From positions 1,918,501 through 1,982,500 of the forward strand of contig NZ_CP104965.1 in assembly GCF_025452235.1 (NCBI RefSeq): a stretch of 64,000 bases of DNA. Reading direction: 5' to 3'. This stretch comes from Devosia neptuniae (lineage in GTDB: Bacteria > Pseudomonadota > Alphaproteobacteria > Rhizobiales > Devosiaceae). Below the pieces are notes generated by a model. That model saw only the letters and a program-made list of their open reading frames with translations, was not told the origin of the DNA and did no database searches. Positions 27,142 to 35,909 of the stretch are shown in pieces (positions within the stretch are counted from its first letter, which is position 1; each line of letters begins with the position of its first letter). Made by a program: the position numbers and the translations under genes.

Positions 27142-27149
27142 GCCAAGCC

Positions 27150-28205
27150 ATGACCGAGAAAACTGCCAAGACCCCTGCCCAGATTCGCGAATTGCGGGCG
27201 CGCCATCCCGAAATGCGGGAGCGTGATTTCGCCCGTATCCACGGTATTTCCGAGGGCGAGCTGGTTGCTGCCGAAGTCGGCCGCAGCGCCGTGCGGCTGC
27301 AGGTCGATCTCGATCTGCTGCTCAACGGGTTGCGGGCCTGCGGCGAAGTGATGGCGCTGACCCGCAATGAAAGCGCGGTGCATGAAAAGATCGGGCCTTA
27401 CGAAAAGGTGGTGATCGGCCCGCGCGCTTCGATGGTGCTGGGCGAGCAGATCGATCTGCGTATTTTTCCGTCGCGCTGGGCCTTCGGCTTTGCGGTCGAA
27501 AAGGCGGGCGAGGAGGGCGCGGTGCGCCGTTCGCTGCAGTTCTTCGACCGGCAGGGCGTGGCCGTACATAAGGTGCATGCGCGGCCTTCGACCAATTTCG
27601 AAGCCTGGGACCTGCTGATCGCCAATCTGCGTCATGCGGACCAGTCCGAAGGGATCACAGTGAGCGAAGCTGAAACGCCAGAGCCGCTGGGCGAGGCTGC
27701 CGGCATTGCCGAATTGCGCGAGCGTTGGGCCGCGATGACCGACACGCATCAGTTCTTCGGCATGATCAAGGCACTCAATCTACCCCGGCTCGATGCGCTC
27801 GAAATGGTGGGCGAGGATTATGCCTTCCAGCTCGATCATGCGGCTGTCGCCAAGCTGTTCGAGGAATCCGCGGCGAGCGAACTGCCGCTGATGGCTTTTG
27901 TCGGCAATCACGGCTGCATCCAGATCCATGCGGGGCCGGTCAAGACGATCAAGACCATGGGCCCCTGGCTCAATGTGATGGACGACACGTTCCACCTGCA
28001 TTTGCGGCTCGACCAGATCGCCGCCGTATGGGCGGTGCGCAAGCCGACTTCGGACGGTCATGTGACGTCGGTGGAAGTCTATGACGCACAGCGCGAGCTG
28101 ATCATCCAGTTCTTCGGCAAGCGTCAGGAAGGTTTTGACGAGCGCGCCGCCTGGCGGACGATTGTTGAATCGCTGCCGCTCTTTGCCCAAACCCACGCCG
28201 CGTGA
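27150..28205 (+). CDS. hmuS: Hemin-degrading factor / haem chaperone HmuS
   Basis: A 351-residue cytoplasmic protein of the HemS/HmuS/ShuS family, made of two related haem-binding halves, each starting with an IRELRARHP/IAELRERW-type segment (about residues 11 and 188). It receives haem from the HmuTUV importer and helps release iron. It lies between hemP and hmuT; its TGA overlaps a GTG that could be the hmuT start. Confidence 0.9.
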   Translation: MTEKTAKTPAQIRELRARHPEMRERDFARIHGISEGELVAAEVGRSAVRLQVDLDLLLNGLRACGEVMALTRNESAVHEKIGPYEKVVIGPRASMVLGEQIDLRIFPSRWAFGFAVEKAGEEGAVRRSLQFFDRQGVAVHKVHARPSTNFEAWDLLIANLRHADQSEGITVSEAETPEPLGEAAGIAELRERWAAMTDTHQFFGMIKALNLPRLDALEMVGEDYAFQLDHAAVAKLFEESAASELPLMAFVGNHGCIQIHAGPVKTIKTMGPWLNVMDDTFHLHLRLDQIAAVWAVRKPTSDGHVTSVEVYDAQRELIIQFFGKRQEGFDERAAWRTIVESLPLFAQTHAA

Positions 28206-28213
28206 GATCAGTC

Positions 28214-29083
28214 ATGACTTTGTCTTTCAAGCGCTTCCTGGCTGCAGGCGCGATTGTCGCGCTGGCCTCGCTGCCGACCAATGCGCAGGAGCTGCATCCC
28301 TTCGCCGATAGTTCGCGGCTGGTGTCGATCGGCGGTTCGCTGACGGAAATCATCTATGCGCTGGGCGAGGAGGGCAAGCTGATCGCCCGCGACCAGACGG
28401 CGACCTATCCCGAAGCGGCGGCGGCGCTGCCCGATGTGGGCTATATGCGCCAATTGGCGCCGGAAGGCGTGCTTTCGGTCAGCCCCAGCGCGTTGCTGGT
28501 GATCGAAGGCAGCGGCCCGCCCGAGGCGCTCGAGGTGCTGTCCCATGCCGGGGTGGAATACCAGACCGTGCCGGAAAGCTTCAGCCATGACGGTATCCTC
28601 ACCAAGGTGCGGGCGGTGGGCCAGGCGCTGGGTGTGCCGGACAAGGCCGAGGCCCTGGCCAATGAAATCGACACGGCGCTCAAGGCCGTCGAGCAGCGCA
28701 CGGCTGATATCGCCGAGCGCAAGCGCGTGTTGTTCGTGCTGTCGGCCGAGGGCGGCAAGATCCAGGCTTCGGGCACCGGCACGGCGGCCGATGGCATTAT
28801 CGCGCTGGCTGGCGCGGTCAACGCAATCGACGAATATTCCGGCTACAAGGCGCTGACCGAGGAAGCCATTATCGAGGCGGCGCCCGATGTGATCCTGATG
28901 ATGGATCGCGGTGGCGACCATAGCGCCAGCAATGCCGATCTGATCGGCAATCCGGCGATCGCGCTGACCGAGGCGGGGCGCAATCACGCCATCATCCGGC
29001 TGGACGGCGCCTATCTGCTGGGCTTTGGCCCGCGCACGGCAGAAGCGGTTTCCGACCTCGTCGACGCGCTGTACGGCGAGTAG
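28214..29083 (+). CDS. hmuT: Periplasmic haem-binding protein HmuT
   Basis: About 289 residues, with a signal peptide (FKRFLAAGAIVALASLPTNA) and the cluster-A-type fold RLVSIGGSLTEIIYALGEEG used by haem and cobalamin binding proteins. It passes haem from the receptor to HmuU. I chose ATG 28214 so the charged N-region immediately precedes the hydrophobic core. A GTG at 28202, overlapping the hmuS stop, is equally possible; neither has a clear ribosome site. Confidence 0.88.
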   Translation: MTLSFKRFLAAGAIVALASLPTNAQELHPFADSSRLVSIGGSLTEIIYALGEEGKLIARDQTATYPEAAAALPDVGYMRQLAPEGVLSVSPSALLVIEGSGPPEALEVLSHAGVEYQTVPESFSHDGILTKVRAVGQALGVPDKAEALANEIDTALKAVEQRTADIAERKRVLFVLSAEGGKIQASGTGTAADGIIALAGAVNAIDEYSGYKALTEEAIIEAAPDVILMMDRGGDHSASNADLIGNPAIALTEAGRNHAIIRLDGAYLLGFGPRTAEAVSDLVDALYGE

Positions 29084-29088
29084 GCGGG

Positions 29089-30183
29089 ATGAGCCAGGTC
29101 ATGTCCATCCATGGTGCCATTGCCGAGCGTGCCGAGGGCGACCGCAGTGGGCTTGGCCGCGTGGTGGTAATCGCTTTGGCGCTGCTGCTGGTGGTGACCA
29201 TGGCCATTTCGATGACCACCGGGGCGTCCGGCGCTTCGGCCTCTACCATTATCGGGGGCTGGTTTGGGCTGGTTCCCGAAAGCGAGGTGCAGGCGGTGCG
29301 CGACTATGCGGTGATCTACAATATCCGCCTGCCGCGCATGATTCTGGGCGTGTTGATCGGGGCGGCTTTGGCGGTGTCGGGCCTTCTGATGCAGGGCCTG
29401 TTCCGCAACCCGCTGGCCGATCCGGGGCTGGTGGGCGTCTCGGCCGGGGCGGGGCTGGGCGCGGTGGGCATCATCGTTTTGGGCACGACGATGCTGGCGC
29501 CGCTGACCGCATTGCTGGGGATTTATGCGCTGCAGATCGCTTCGTTCATCGGCGGGCTCATCACCACCTTCATTCTTTATCGCGTGGCGACGCGCGGCGG
29601 GCAGACGGCGATTGCCACCATGCTGCTGGCTGGCATTGCGCTGGGGGCACTGGCCGGGGCAGTCACGGGTGTGTTGGTCTATGTGGCCAATGACGCGCAA
29701 TTGCGGGACCTGACCTTCTGGGGCATGGGCTCGCTGTCGGGCGCCAACTGGACCAAGATCATGGCATCCGGGCCGATCATCATCGCGGCGCTGGCTGTGG
29801 CGGCGTTTCTGGGCAAGGGGCTCAATGCGCTGACTTTAGGCGAGGCGACCGCAGGGCATCTGGGGATTCCCGTACAGCGGTTCAAGCGGGTGGTCATTGT
29901 CGCGGTGGCGGCAGCGACCGGGGCGTCGGTGGCGGTCAGCGGCGGCATTGGATTTGTCGGCATTGTCGTGCCGCATCTGTTGCGGCTGGTGATCGGACCT
30001 GACCATCGCTATCTGCTGCCGGCTTCGGCGCTATTGGGCGCTTCCTTCCTGCTGATGGCGGATGCCGTCAGCAGGCTGATCGTGGCGCCGGCGGAATTGC
30101 CGATCGGCATCGTGACCGCCGCGGTGGGTGGGCCCTTCTTCCTCTGGATATTGCTGCGCAAACGCGCGGTCTTTGCCTGGTGA
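29089..30183 (+). CDS. hmuU: Haem ABC transporter permease HmuU
   Basis: A 364-residue FecCD/BtuC-family permease with many hydrophobic helices and the signatures NIRLPRMILGVLIGAALAVS (about residues 78-97) and LFRNPLADPGLVGVSAGAGL (about 104-123). It dimerises to form the haem channel. It begins 5 bases after hmuT and is followed 4 bases later by hmuV. Confidence 0.9.
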   Translation: MSQVMSIHGAIAERAEGDRSGLGRVVVIALALLLVVTMAISMTTGASGASASTIIGGWFGLVPESEVQAVRDYAVIYNIRLPRMILGVLIGAALAVSGLLMQGLFRNPLADPGLVGVSAGAGLGAVGIIVLGTTMLAPLTALLGIYALQIASFIGGLITTFILYRVATRGGQTAIATMLLAGIALGALAGAVTGVLVYVANDAQLRDLTFWGMGSLSGANWTKIMASGPIIIAALAVAAFLGKGLNALTLGEATAGHLGIPVQRFKRVVIVAVAAATGASVAVSGGIGFVGIVVPHLLRLVIGPDHRYLLPASALLGASFLLMADAVSRLIVAPAELPIGIVTAAVGGPFFLWILLRKRAVFAW

Positions 30184-30187
30184 CGCC

Positions 30188-31012
30188 ATGATCCATGTCG
30201 ACAATATCGCGGTTGAAATCGGCCAGCGGCGCATTCTCGATGGCGTCAGTTTTTCTGCCTATCCGGGGCAGGTGACCGCCATTATCGGCCCCAATGGCTC
30301 GGGCAAATCCACGCTGATGAAGGCGCTGTGCCGGGACTATGCGTTCAGCGGGGCGATCAGCATCAATGGTCGCGATGTGGCCAGCATGGATCTGGGTACG
30401 GCCGCCACTTTGCGGGCCGTGCTGCCGCAATCGAGCACATTGCCGTTCCCATTTACGGTGCGTGAAGTGGTGGCTTTGGGGCTTACTGCAGGGCGGCCGG
30501 GTGTGTCGCTGGCGGCGCTGCGGCGGTTGCCGGACGAGGCGTTGGCGCGGGTGGATCTCGGCGGTTTCGGTGGGCGGTTCTATGGCGAATTGTCGGGCGG
30601 GGAGCAGCAGCGCGTGCAATTGGCGCGCGTCATCTGCCAGGTGTGGGAACCGGTGCTCGATGGGGTGCCGCGGTTCCTGTTTCTCGATGAGCCGGTATCG
30701 AGTCTGGATATCAAGCACCAGTTGATGATCATGGATGTGGCGCGCCAGTTCGCCGCTTCAGGTGGCGGCGTTATCGCCATCCTGCATGATCTGAACCTGG
30801 CGGCGATGTATGCCGACCAGATCGTGGCGATCCGCAATGGCGCGGTGGCCGGCGCCGGTACGCCCGCCGAGGTGCTGACCGATGGCCTGATCGCCGAGGT
30901 TTTCGATTGTCCGATGCGGGTGGGCGCACTGCCTGCCGGCAATATTCCCTTCGTCTTGCCGCAGTCGGCGCAGCGTTTCGTCGCTGCGGCACCACAAAGC
31001 AAGGTTGCCTGA
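30188..31012 (+). CDS. hmuV: Haem ABC transporter ATP-binding protein HmuV
   Basis: A 274-residue ATPase with Walker A GPNGSGKST, signature ELSGGEQQRVQLARV and Walker B FLFLDEPVSSLD. It drives haem import through HmuU. The start is the ATG giving MIHVDNIAVEIG; the frame continues 20 codons into hmuU but lacks a reason to start there. Its TGA overlaps the next ATG by one base. Confidence 0.9.
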   Translation: MIHVDNIAVEIGQRRILDGVSFSAYPGQVTAIIGPNGSGKSTLMKALCRDYAFSGAISINGRDVASMDLGTAATLRAVLPQSSTLPFPFTVREVVALGLTAGRPGVSLAALRRLPDEALARVDLGGFGGRFYGELSGGEQQRVQLARVICQVWEPVLDGVPRFLFLDEPVSSLDIKHQLMIMDVARQFAASGGGVIAILHDLNLAAMYADQIVAIRNGAVAGAGTPAEVLTDGLIAEVFDCPMRVGALPAGNIPFVLPQSAQRFVAAAPQSKVA

Positions 31013-31440
31013 TGTCTAAAATTCCTGCCCTTCTGTTCAGCGTACTCGCTCTGAGCGCCCCCGTTCTGGCGCAAGAGGCTGCGCCCGCGGCGCCATCCCT
31101 GGCGCTCGAACTCAATGCTCTTCAGCCTGCCGAGAACGGTTGCCGGGTGACGTTCCTTGCGACCAACACGCTGGGTGGGCAACTCGATCGCGCCGCGGTG
31201 GAAGTGGCGTTCTTTACCAGCGATGGCGCCATCGACCGGATCGTGACGCTCGATTTCAAGGCGCTGGCCGAGGGCAAGACCAAGGTGCTGCAGTTTGAGC
31301 TCAAGAATCTGGCTTGCGAGGGCATCGGGCGGCTGCTGATCAACGATATCACCGCCTGCGAAGGCACGGACATCGCCGCGGCGGCCTGCCTTGACGGGCT
31401 CGTCACCACGACGCGACCCGACATTGCCTTTGGCGTTTGA
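31012..31440 (+). CDS. Uncharacterised exported protein within the haem operon
   Basis: A 142-residue protein I do not recognise with certainty. A signal peptide (IPALLFSVLALSAPVLAQE) is followed by a soluble, probably beta-rich domain with four cysteines (ENGCRV, LACEG, TACEG, AACLD), enough for two disulphides. It is translationally coupled to hmuV (TGATG), and exbB starts 11 bases after its stop, so it is made with the haem importer and TonB motor. A periplasmic role in TonB function or haem handling is plausible but only inferred from position. Confidence 0.75.
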   Translation: MSKIPALLFSVLALSAPVLAQEAAPAAPSLALELNALQPAENGCRVTFLATNTLGGQLDRAAVEVAFFTSDGAIDRIVTLDFKALAEGKTKVLQFELKNLACEGIGRLLINDITACEGTDIAAAACLDGLVTTTRPDIAFGV

Positions 31441-31451
31441 GGACGGGACCG

Positions 31452-32147
31452 ATGGACGTAGCAGCGCAAGCGCATGATTTTTCCATGTTCGCCCTGTTCA
31501 TGCAGGCGGACTGGGTGGTCAAGTCGGTGATGATCGGGCTGGTCATTGCCTCGGTCTGGGTGTGGGCGATCATTGCCAATCGGCTGGCCGCCTATGGCAA
31601 GGTCAAGAGCGAAATGGCGGCGTTCGACAAGGCGTTCGCCTCGGGCCGGCCGCTGGCCGAGTTGCGGGCCGATTACGCTGGCGCCGGCCAGCATGGGCTA
31701 TCGGCTGTGTTTCTTGCCGCCATGGAAGAATGGGACAAAAGCCACGCGGTGCAGGCCGACAATGCGGTGGGCCTGCAGAGCCGGCTCGAAATTGCGCTCG
31801 ATCTGGCGGTGAGCGAGCAGAGCGCGGACCTGGAAAAGCGGCTAGGCTTTCTCGCCACCATTGGCAGCGCGGGGCCATTTGTGGGGCTGTTCGGCACGGT
31901 CTGGGGGATCATGAATGCCTTTACCGCCATTGCCGCGGCGGAAAATACCAGCCTTGCGGTGGTGGCGCCGGGGATTGCCGAGGCGCTGCTGGCGACGGCG
32001 CTTGGCCTGTTGGCCGCTATCCCCGCTGTTATTGCTTACAACAAGCTCAGTGCGGATGCGGGCAAGCTGATTGCGCGGCTTGAAGGCTTTGCCAACCGGC
32101 TGGTGGCGCTGATGTCGCGGCAACTCGATGCCGGAAAGTCGCTCTGA
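31452..32147 (+). CDS. exbB: TonB-system proton channel protein ExbB
   Basis: A 231-residue MotA/TolQ/ExbB-family inner-membrane protein with three hydrophobic segments and the conserved FLATIGSAGPFVGLFGTVWG region (about residues 133-152). With ExbD it uses proton flow to energise TonB. The start is the ATG after GAGGACGGGACCG. It overlaps exbD by one base. Its location in the haem operon suggests a dedicated motor. Confidence 0.9.
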   Translation: MDVAAQAHDFSMFALFMQADWVVKSVMIGLVIASVWVWAIIANRLAAYGKVKSEMAAFDKAFASGRPLAELRADYAGAGQHGLSAVFLAAMEEWDKSHAVQADNAVGLQSRLEIALDLAVSEQSADLEKRLGFLATIGSAGPFVGLFGTVWGIMNAFTAIAAAENTSLAVVAPGIAEALLATALGLLAAIPAVIAYNKLSADAGKLIARLEGFANRLVALMSRQLDAGKSL

Positions 32148-32581
32148 TGGGCATGGCGCTGGGTAATAATAAAGGCAAGCGCGGCCGGGGCCGGGCGCCG
32201 ATCAGCGAAATCAACATCACCCCCATGGTGGATGTGATGCTGGTGCTGCTGATCGTCTTCATGGTCGCGGCGCCCTTGATGACGATGGGCGTGCCGATCG
32301 ATCTGCCTGAAACGCGGGCGCAGGCCATGCCGCTCCAGACCAAGCCGATCACCGTAACGGTCGAGCCCGATGGCGCGCTGTCCATCGAGGGCGAGCCGGT
32401 GACGCCGGACACGCTGGTGAGCAGTGTCGCAGCGCTGGCTGTCGAGGGCACCGACGAGCGGCTTTATGTGCGGGGCGATACGACGGCGGCCTATGGCGCC
32501 ATCATGGAAGTGATGGGCGAATTGTCGGGCGCCGGCTATAGCCGCATCGGCCTTGTCACCGTGCCGGCGCGGACCCCCTGA
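32147..32581 (+). CDS. exbD: TonB-system protein ExbD
   Basis: A 144-residue ExbD/TolR-family protein with one N-terminal membrane helix containing the proton-path Asp (ISEINITPMVDVMLVLLIVF, about residues 19-38) and a periplasmic domain. It partners ExbB. Its ATG overlaps the exbB stop (TGATG), and its TGA (32579-32581) ends one base before the tonB ATG at 32583. Confidence 0.9.
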   Translation: MGMALGNNKGKRGRGRAPISEINITPMVDVMLVLLIVFMVAAPLMTMGVPIDLPETRAQAMPLQTKPITVTVEPDGALSIEGEPVTPDTLVSSVAALAVEGTDERLYVRGDTTAAYGAIMEVMGELSGAGYSRIGLVTVPARTP

Positions 32582-32582
32582 T

Positions 32583-33551
32583 ATGCGCTACGCCCTGCCA
32601 GGTTCACTCTTGGTGCATGCCGGCATTTTCGGCGTGGCCTTTGTCGGCTTTGCCTGGCCGCAACCCGAGGATGCGCCGCCGCCGGGGGCGGTGACGGTGG
32701 ATATCATTTCGGTCACGTCCGTTTCCACCAATGAGACCTCCAATGTCGAGGATGGCAGTGCGGAAAATCTGATCTCGGCGGGCGGCGAAATCGTCGCGAC
32801 GACGCCGAGCGAAACGCTTGAGCCGGTCGAGCCCGAAACCCAGGTCGCCGAAGTGCCCGTCGAGCAGGCGGTGCCGCCCGAAACGGTCGAGCCGCTGGAG
32901 CAGGACGAAGCGCCGCCGGTTGAGACCGCTGCGGCCGAACCCGTCGAGCTGGTCGTTGAGACGATGGACATGGCTGTGCTGGCGACGCCGGTCACCAGCC
33001 CTGAACCCGTCGACACGGTTGCCCCAGTGGCGGCCGAGCCGCTGGAGCCGGTGGAGGTGAGCGAGTTGAACGCCGCTCCCGTGCCCCGGACGCTGAGTTT
33101 CGAGCGGCCCAGCGCACCCACGCAGCGACCGCGGCCACAGCAGCAACCGACACAACAGGCCTCGCGCGAAGCCCCGCGGCCACCGCCGCCGACCGGCAAT
33201 AGCGGGCAGAGCAATGCCGACAGCGCCGCGGCGCGGGCTACGGCCGGCCAACAGAGCCAGGGGAGTGGCGGTGCCGCGGAAGCGGCATCGTGGCAGCGCC
33301 AGGTGCAGCGGCGCCTCAACAATGCCAAGCGTTATCCGCGGTCGGCCGGCGGGGCGACGGGAACGGCCCTGGTGCGGTTCACCATTTCGGCCGGCGGTGG
33401 GCTGGCGGGCGTGAGTCTGGTGCAGTCCTCCGGTAATCCGGCGCTCGATCAGGCGGCCGTCGATGCGGTCACGCGGGCCGCGCCCTTTCCGCCCCCGCCG
33501 AGCGGCGGCAGCGAGACGCTGGGCGTTCCGGTGGATTTCACGCGCGGCTAG
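32583..33551 (+). CDS. tonB: TonB family energy transducer
   Basis: A 322-residue protein. The order is one N-terminal hydrophobic anchor (LLVHAGIFGVAFVGFA, about residues 9-24), a long acidic Pro/Glu/Val-rich periplasm-spanning section (about 35-210), and a C-terminal TonB domain (RLNNAKRYPRSAGGATGTAL, about 242-261, onward). It should link ExbBD to the HmuR receptor. I use the ATG giving MRYALPGS. It is the last gene of the operon. Confidence 0.9.
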   Translation: MRYALPGSLLVHAGIFGVAFVGFAWPQPEDAPPPGAVTVDIISVTSVSTNETSNVEDGSAENLISAGGEIVATTPSETLEPVEPETQVAEVPVEQAVPPETVEPLEQDEAPPVETAAAEPVELVVETMDMAVLATPVTSPEPVDTVAPVAAEPLEPVEVSELNAAPVPRTLSFERPSAPTQRPRPQQQPTQQASREAPRPPPPTGNSGQSNADSAAARATAGQQSQGSGGAAEAASWQRQVQRRLNNAKRYPRSAGGATGTALVRFTISAGGGLAGVSLVQSSGNPALDQAAVDAVTRAAPFPPPPSGGSETLGVPVDFTRG

Positions 33552-33603
33552 CGGCAGTCCCGCTGGCGGTTTCGACCCGGCATTTTTAGCAAGAAAACAG
33601 AGG

Positions 33604-33621
33604 TTCCCGCCTGCGCGGGAA
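33604..33621. repeat. REP-like palindrome after tonB
   Basis: TTCCCGC-CTGC-GCGGGAA, a perfect 7-bp stem, lies 53 bases after the tonB stop. It resembles a dispersed intergenic palindrome like the one at 7461. It has no T-run, so a terminator role is uncertain. Confidence 0.6.
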
Positions 33622-33690
33622 TGGTTCCGTGGGGGTGTGGGTCCCGCAGGCAAATCCGTTGATTTAGAGAGGGCACCTCTTTGCAATTTC

Positions 33691-33700
33691 TTGTCGACAA
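33691..33700 (+). promoter_or_regulatory. GntR-type operator before the hydroxyproline deaminase gene
   Basis: The perfect palindrome TTGTCGACAA is followed by ACTAAATACAA. The same block recurs at 37983-37992 on the opposite strand before the GntR gene, with 19 of 21 bases identical when both are read toward their genes. It lies 62 bases upstream of the ATG at 33762. The shared site ties the regulator to this gene. Confidence 0.75.
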
Positions 33701-33761
33701 ACTAAATACAACACTCTAAATCTGGCGGCAGAGACGTTATTGCGACGATGAGGAACTAGGC

Positions 33762-34676
33762 ATGCAAAAGAGTGATTTCCGCGGTGTATTGCCCGCGATC
33801 ACCACCAAGATGACGGCGGACCAGCAGGTTGATCTCGATGGCGTCAAGGCCGATGTGGTGTTTCAGATCGAGGGTGGCGTCGACGCCATCGTGGTCTGCG
33901 GCTCGCTGGGCGAAGCCTCGAGCCTGACGGTCGCGGAAAAGCTCGCCATCGCCAAGGCCGCCATCGAAGCGGCAGCCGGTCGTGTGCCGGTACTGCTGAC
34001 CATTGCCGAGGATTCCACCAGTGTTGGCGCAGCGCTTGCCGCCGAAGCCGAGAAGATCGGCGTCGAGGGGCTGATGGTGCTACCGGCCATGCGCTACCTG
34101 GCCGATGATCGCGAAGTGGTCGTGCATTACCGCGCTATCGCCGCGGCCTCGAACCTGCCGATTATCGTCTACAATAATCCCCTGGCGTACGGCATCAACA
34201 TCACTGCCGAGATGCTCAAGGACATGGCCGACGAGCCCAAATTCGTCGCCATCAAGGAATCGACCGGCGACACGCGCCGCATCAACGAGACCATCAATGC
34301 ATTGGGTGATCGCTACCAGCTATTGACCGGCGTCGACGATCTGGCGCTGGAGAGCCTGGTGCTGGGTTGCCATGGCTGGATTGCGGGCCTGGTCGTCGCC
34401 TTCCCCAAGGAGACCGTGGCTATTTACAAACTGGTGCAGCAGGACCGCATCAAGGAAGCCATGGAAATCTACCGCTGGTTCCTGCCGCTGCTGCATCTCG
34501 ATATCGGGCCGAAATTCGTCCAGAACATCAAGCTGTGCGAAGCGATTGTGCGTGGCACGTCCCCGGTCGTGCGCCAGCCGCGGTTGGAGCTGGTTGGGGA
34601 CGAGGAAAAGGCTATCCGTGCGGTGGTCGAGCAGGGGCTGAAGACGCGGCCGGATTTGGCTAAGTACGGGTTCTGA
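33762..34676 (+). CDS. DapA-family aldolase/deaminase, probable 1-pyrroline-4-hydroxy-2-carboxylate deaminase
   Basis: A 304-residue TIM-barrel protein of the dihydrodipicolinate-synthase family. The Schiff-base lysine is in FVAIKESTGDTRR (about residues 162-174) and the Tyr in IIVYNNPLAYG (about 135-145). Next to a hydroxyproline epimerase, a D-amino acid dehydrogenase and a GntR regulator sharing its operator, it is best read as the deaminase converting pyrroline-4-hydroxy-2-carboxylate to alpha-ketoglutarate semialdehyde (HypD/LhpC role). The start follows GAGGAACTAGGC. The family alone would also allow other keto-acid aldolases. Confidence 0.8.
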   Translation: MQKSDFRGVLPAITTKMTADQQVDLDGVKADVVFQIEGGVDAIVVCGSLGEASSLTVAEKLAIAKAAIEAAAGRVPVLLTIAEDSTSVGAALAAEAEKIGVEGLMVLPAMRYLADDREVVVHYRAIAAASNLPIIVYNNPLAYGINITAEMLKDMADEPKFVAIKESTGDTRRINETINALGDRYQLLTGVDDLALESLVLGCHGWIAGLVVAFPKETVAIYKLVQQDRIKEAMEIYRWFLPLLHLDIGPKFVQNIKLCEAIVRGTSPVVRQPRLELVGDEEKAIRAVVEQGLKTRPDLAKYGF

Positions 34677-34749
34677 TCGGGAGCGCGCGATGCGGGGCAG
34701 TGCTCACTTGAGGACTTCTCCGCGTTCTCCCAAGCCCGCCCTTCTGTCG

Positions 34750-34891
34750 TTGCCCGGCTCGTCCGGGCAATCCATTGTCGCCGCATGTGCTGAAAGATGG
34801 ATCACCCGGACAAGCCGGGTGATGACGATGAGTGGAGGGAGTCGCGAAAATGACGAAATCCCTCAAATGAACCCTCCCCGCTGGGGGAGGG
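34750..34891. repeat. Cluster of three palindromes between convergent hydroxyproline genes
   Basis: TTGCCCGG-N5-CCGGGCAA is at 34750-34770, ATCACCCGG-N5-CCGGGTGAT at 34801-34823, and CCCTCCCC-N4-GGGGAGGG at 34872-34891. They fill the 222-base gap between convergent genes. The first two look like halves of a dispersed REP element; the third may act as a weak terminator for the epimerase gene. No gene is present here. Confidence 0.7.
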
Positions 34892-34898
34892 TATCCCC

Positions 34899-35903
34899 TC
34901 AGCTCACCGTAAACCCCTTCACAAACGGATCGCGGTCGTCGAGGAAGATGGTGTTGTAGCCGGTGATCCAGGCTTGCCCCGCGATCGAGGGCACGATGGC
35001 GTCGTAGGGGCCGACCTTGGTGGCGGATTCGACCCGGCCGACAAAGAGGCTGCCGATGATCGATTCATGCACGAAGCTCTCGCCAACCTTGAGCTCGCCG
35101 CGCGCGGCTTTTTGGGCGAGGCGCGCCGAGGTGCCGGTGCCGCAGGGGGAGCGGTCGATGGCTTTTTCGCCGTAGAACACCGCATTGCGGGCATCGGCCT
35201 TGGGGTTCACCGGGGCGCCGGTCCACATGATATGGCGCAGGCCGTTGATGGTGGGGAATTCGGGATGCTGGAAGGTGTATTTCTCGTTGATCAGTCGCCG
35301 CGCCACGGGCGAGAGCTGCTGGATATCGAAGGCCGAGAGCTGATTCATATCAGTGAAGCCGGGCTGCGGCTCAAAGATGGCGTAGAAATTGCCGCCATAG
35401 GCGACGTCGAACTTGAGCGGCCCAAGCCCCGGCAGGTCGATTTCGAGCCCGGTGGCATAAAGGAATGAGGGCACATTGGTGATGCGCACGTCGATCACAT
35501 GGCCCGCATTGTCCATGGTGTATTCGGCCTCGATAATGCCGGCCGGCACTTCGAGCCGCAGCTTGCCTGGCGTCTTGGGCGTCACCAGTCCTTCTTCGAT
35601 CATCACCGTGACCGTGCCGATCGTGCCATGGCCGCACATGGGCAGGCAGCCCGAGGTTTCGATGAAGAGGATCGAGCCGTCCACATCCTCGCGCAAAGCG
35701 GGATAGAGGATCGAGCCGCTCATCACGTCATGGCCGCGCGGCTCGAACATCAGGCCGGTGCGGATCCAGTCATATTCGGCCAGAAAATGCTCGCGCCGTG
35801 CATTCATCGTATCGCCCTTGAGGTCGGGGCCGCCCCCGGCCACGACGCGGACCGGATTGCCGCAAGTATGGGCGTCGATACAGAAAAAGCTCTTCTTGCT
35901 CAT
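34899..35903 (-). CDS. 4-hydroxyproline epimerase (proline racemase family)
   Basis: A 334-residue enzyme that interconverts trans-4-hydroxy-L-proline and cis-4-hydroxy-D-proline. Both catalytic cysteines are present: CLPMCGHGTIG (about residue 90) and DRSPCGTGTSARLA (about 253). Two cysteines indicate an epimerase or racemase rather than the Cys/Thr dehydratase. Proline racemase is the alternative; the D-amino acid dehydrogenase and DapA-type deaminase nearby favour hydroxyproline. It ends the operon that starts with the GntR gene, 6 bases after the dehydrogenase. Confidence 0.88.
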   Translation of the reverse strand: MSKKSFFCIDAHTCGNPVRVVAGGGPDLKGDTMNARREHFLAEYDWIRTGLMFEPRGHDVMSGSILYPALREDVDGSILFIETSGCLPMCGHGTIGTVTVMIEEGLVTPKTPGKLRLEVPAGIIEAEYTMDNAGHVIDVRITNVPSFLYATGLEIDLPGLGPLKFDVAYGGNFYAIFEPQPGFTDMNQLSAFDIQQLSPVARRLINEKYTFQHPEFPTINGLRHIMWTGAPVNPKADARNAVFYGEKAIDRSPCGTGTSARLAQKAARGELKVGESFVHESIIGSLFVGRVESATKVGPYDAIVPSIAGQAWITGYNTIFLDDRDPFVKGFTVS

Positions 35904-35909
35904 GATGGC

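Noticed and set aside
34690..34959. 89-codon plus-strand frame after the DapA-family gene
   Set aside because: It runs through three palindromic repeats and into the antisense end of the epimerase gene, with no supporting motif.
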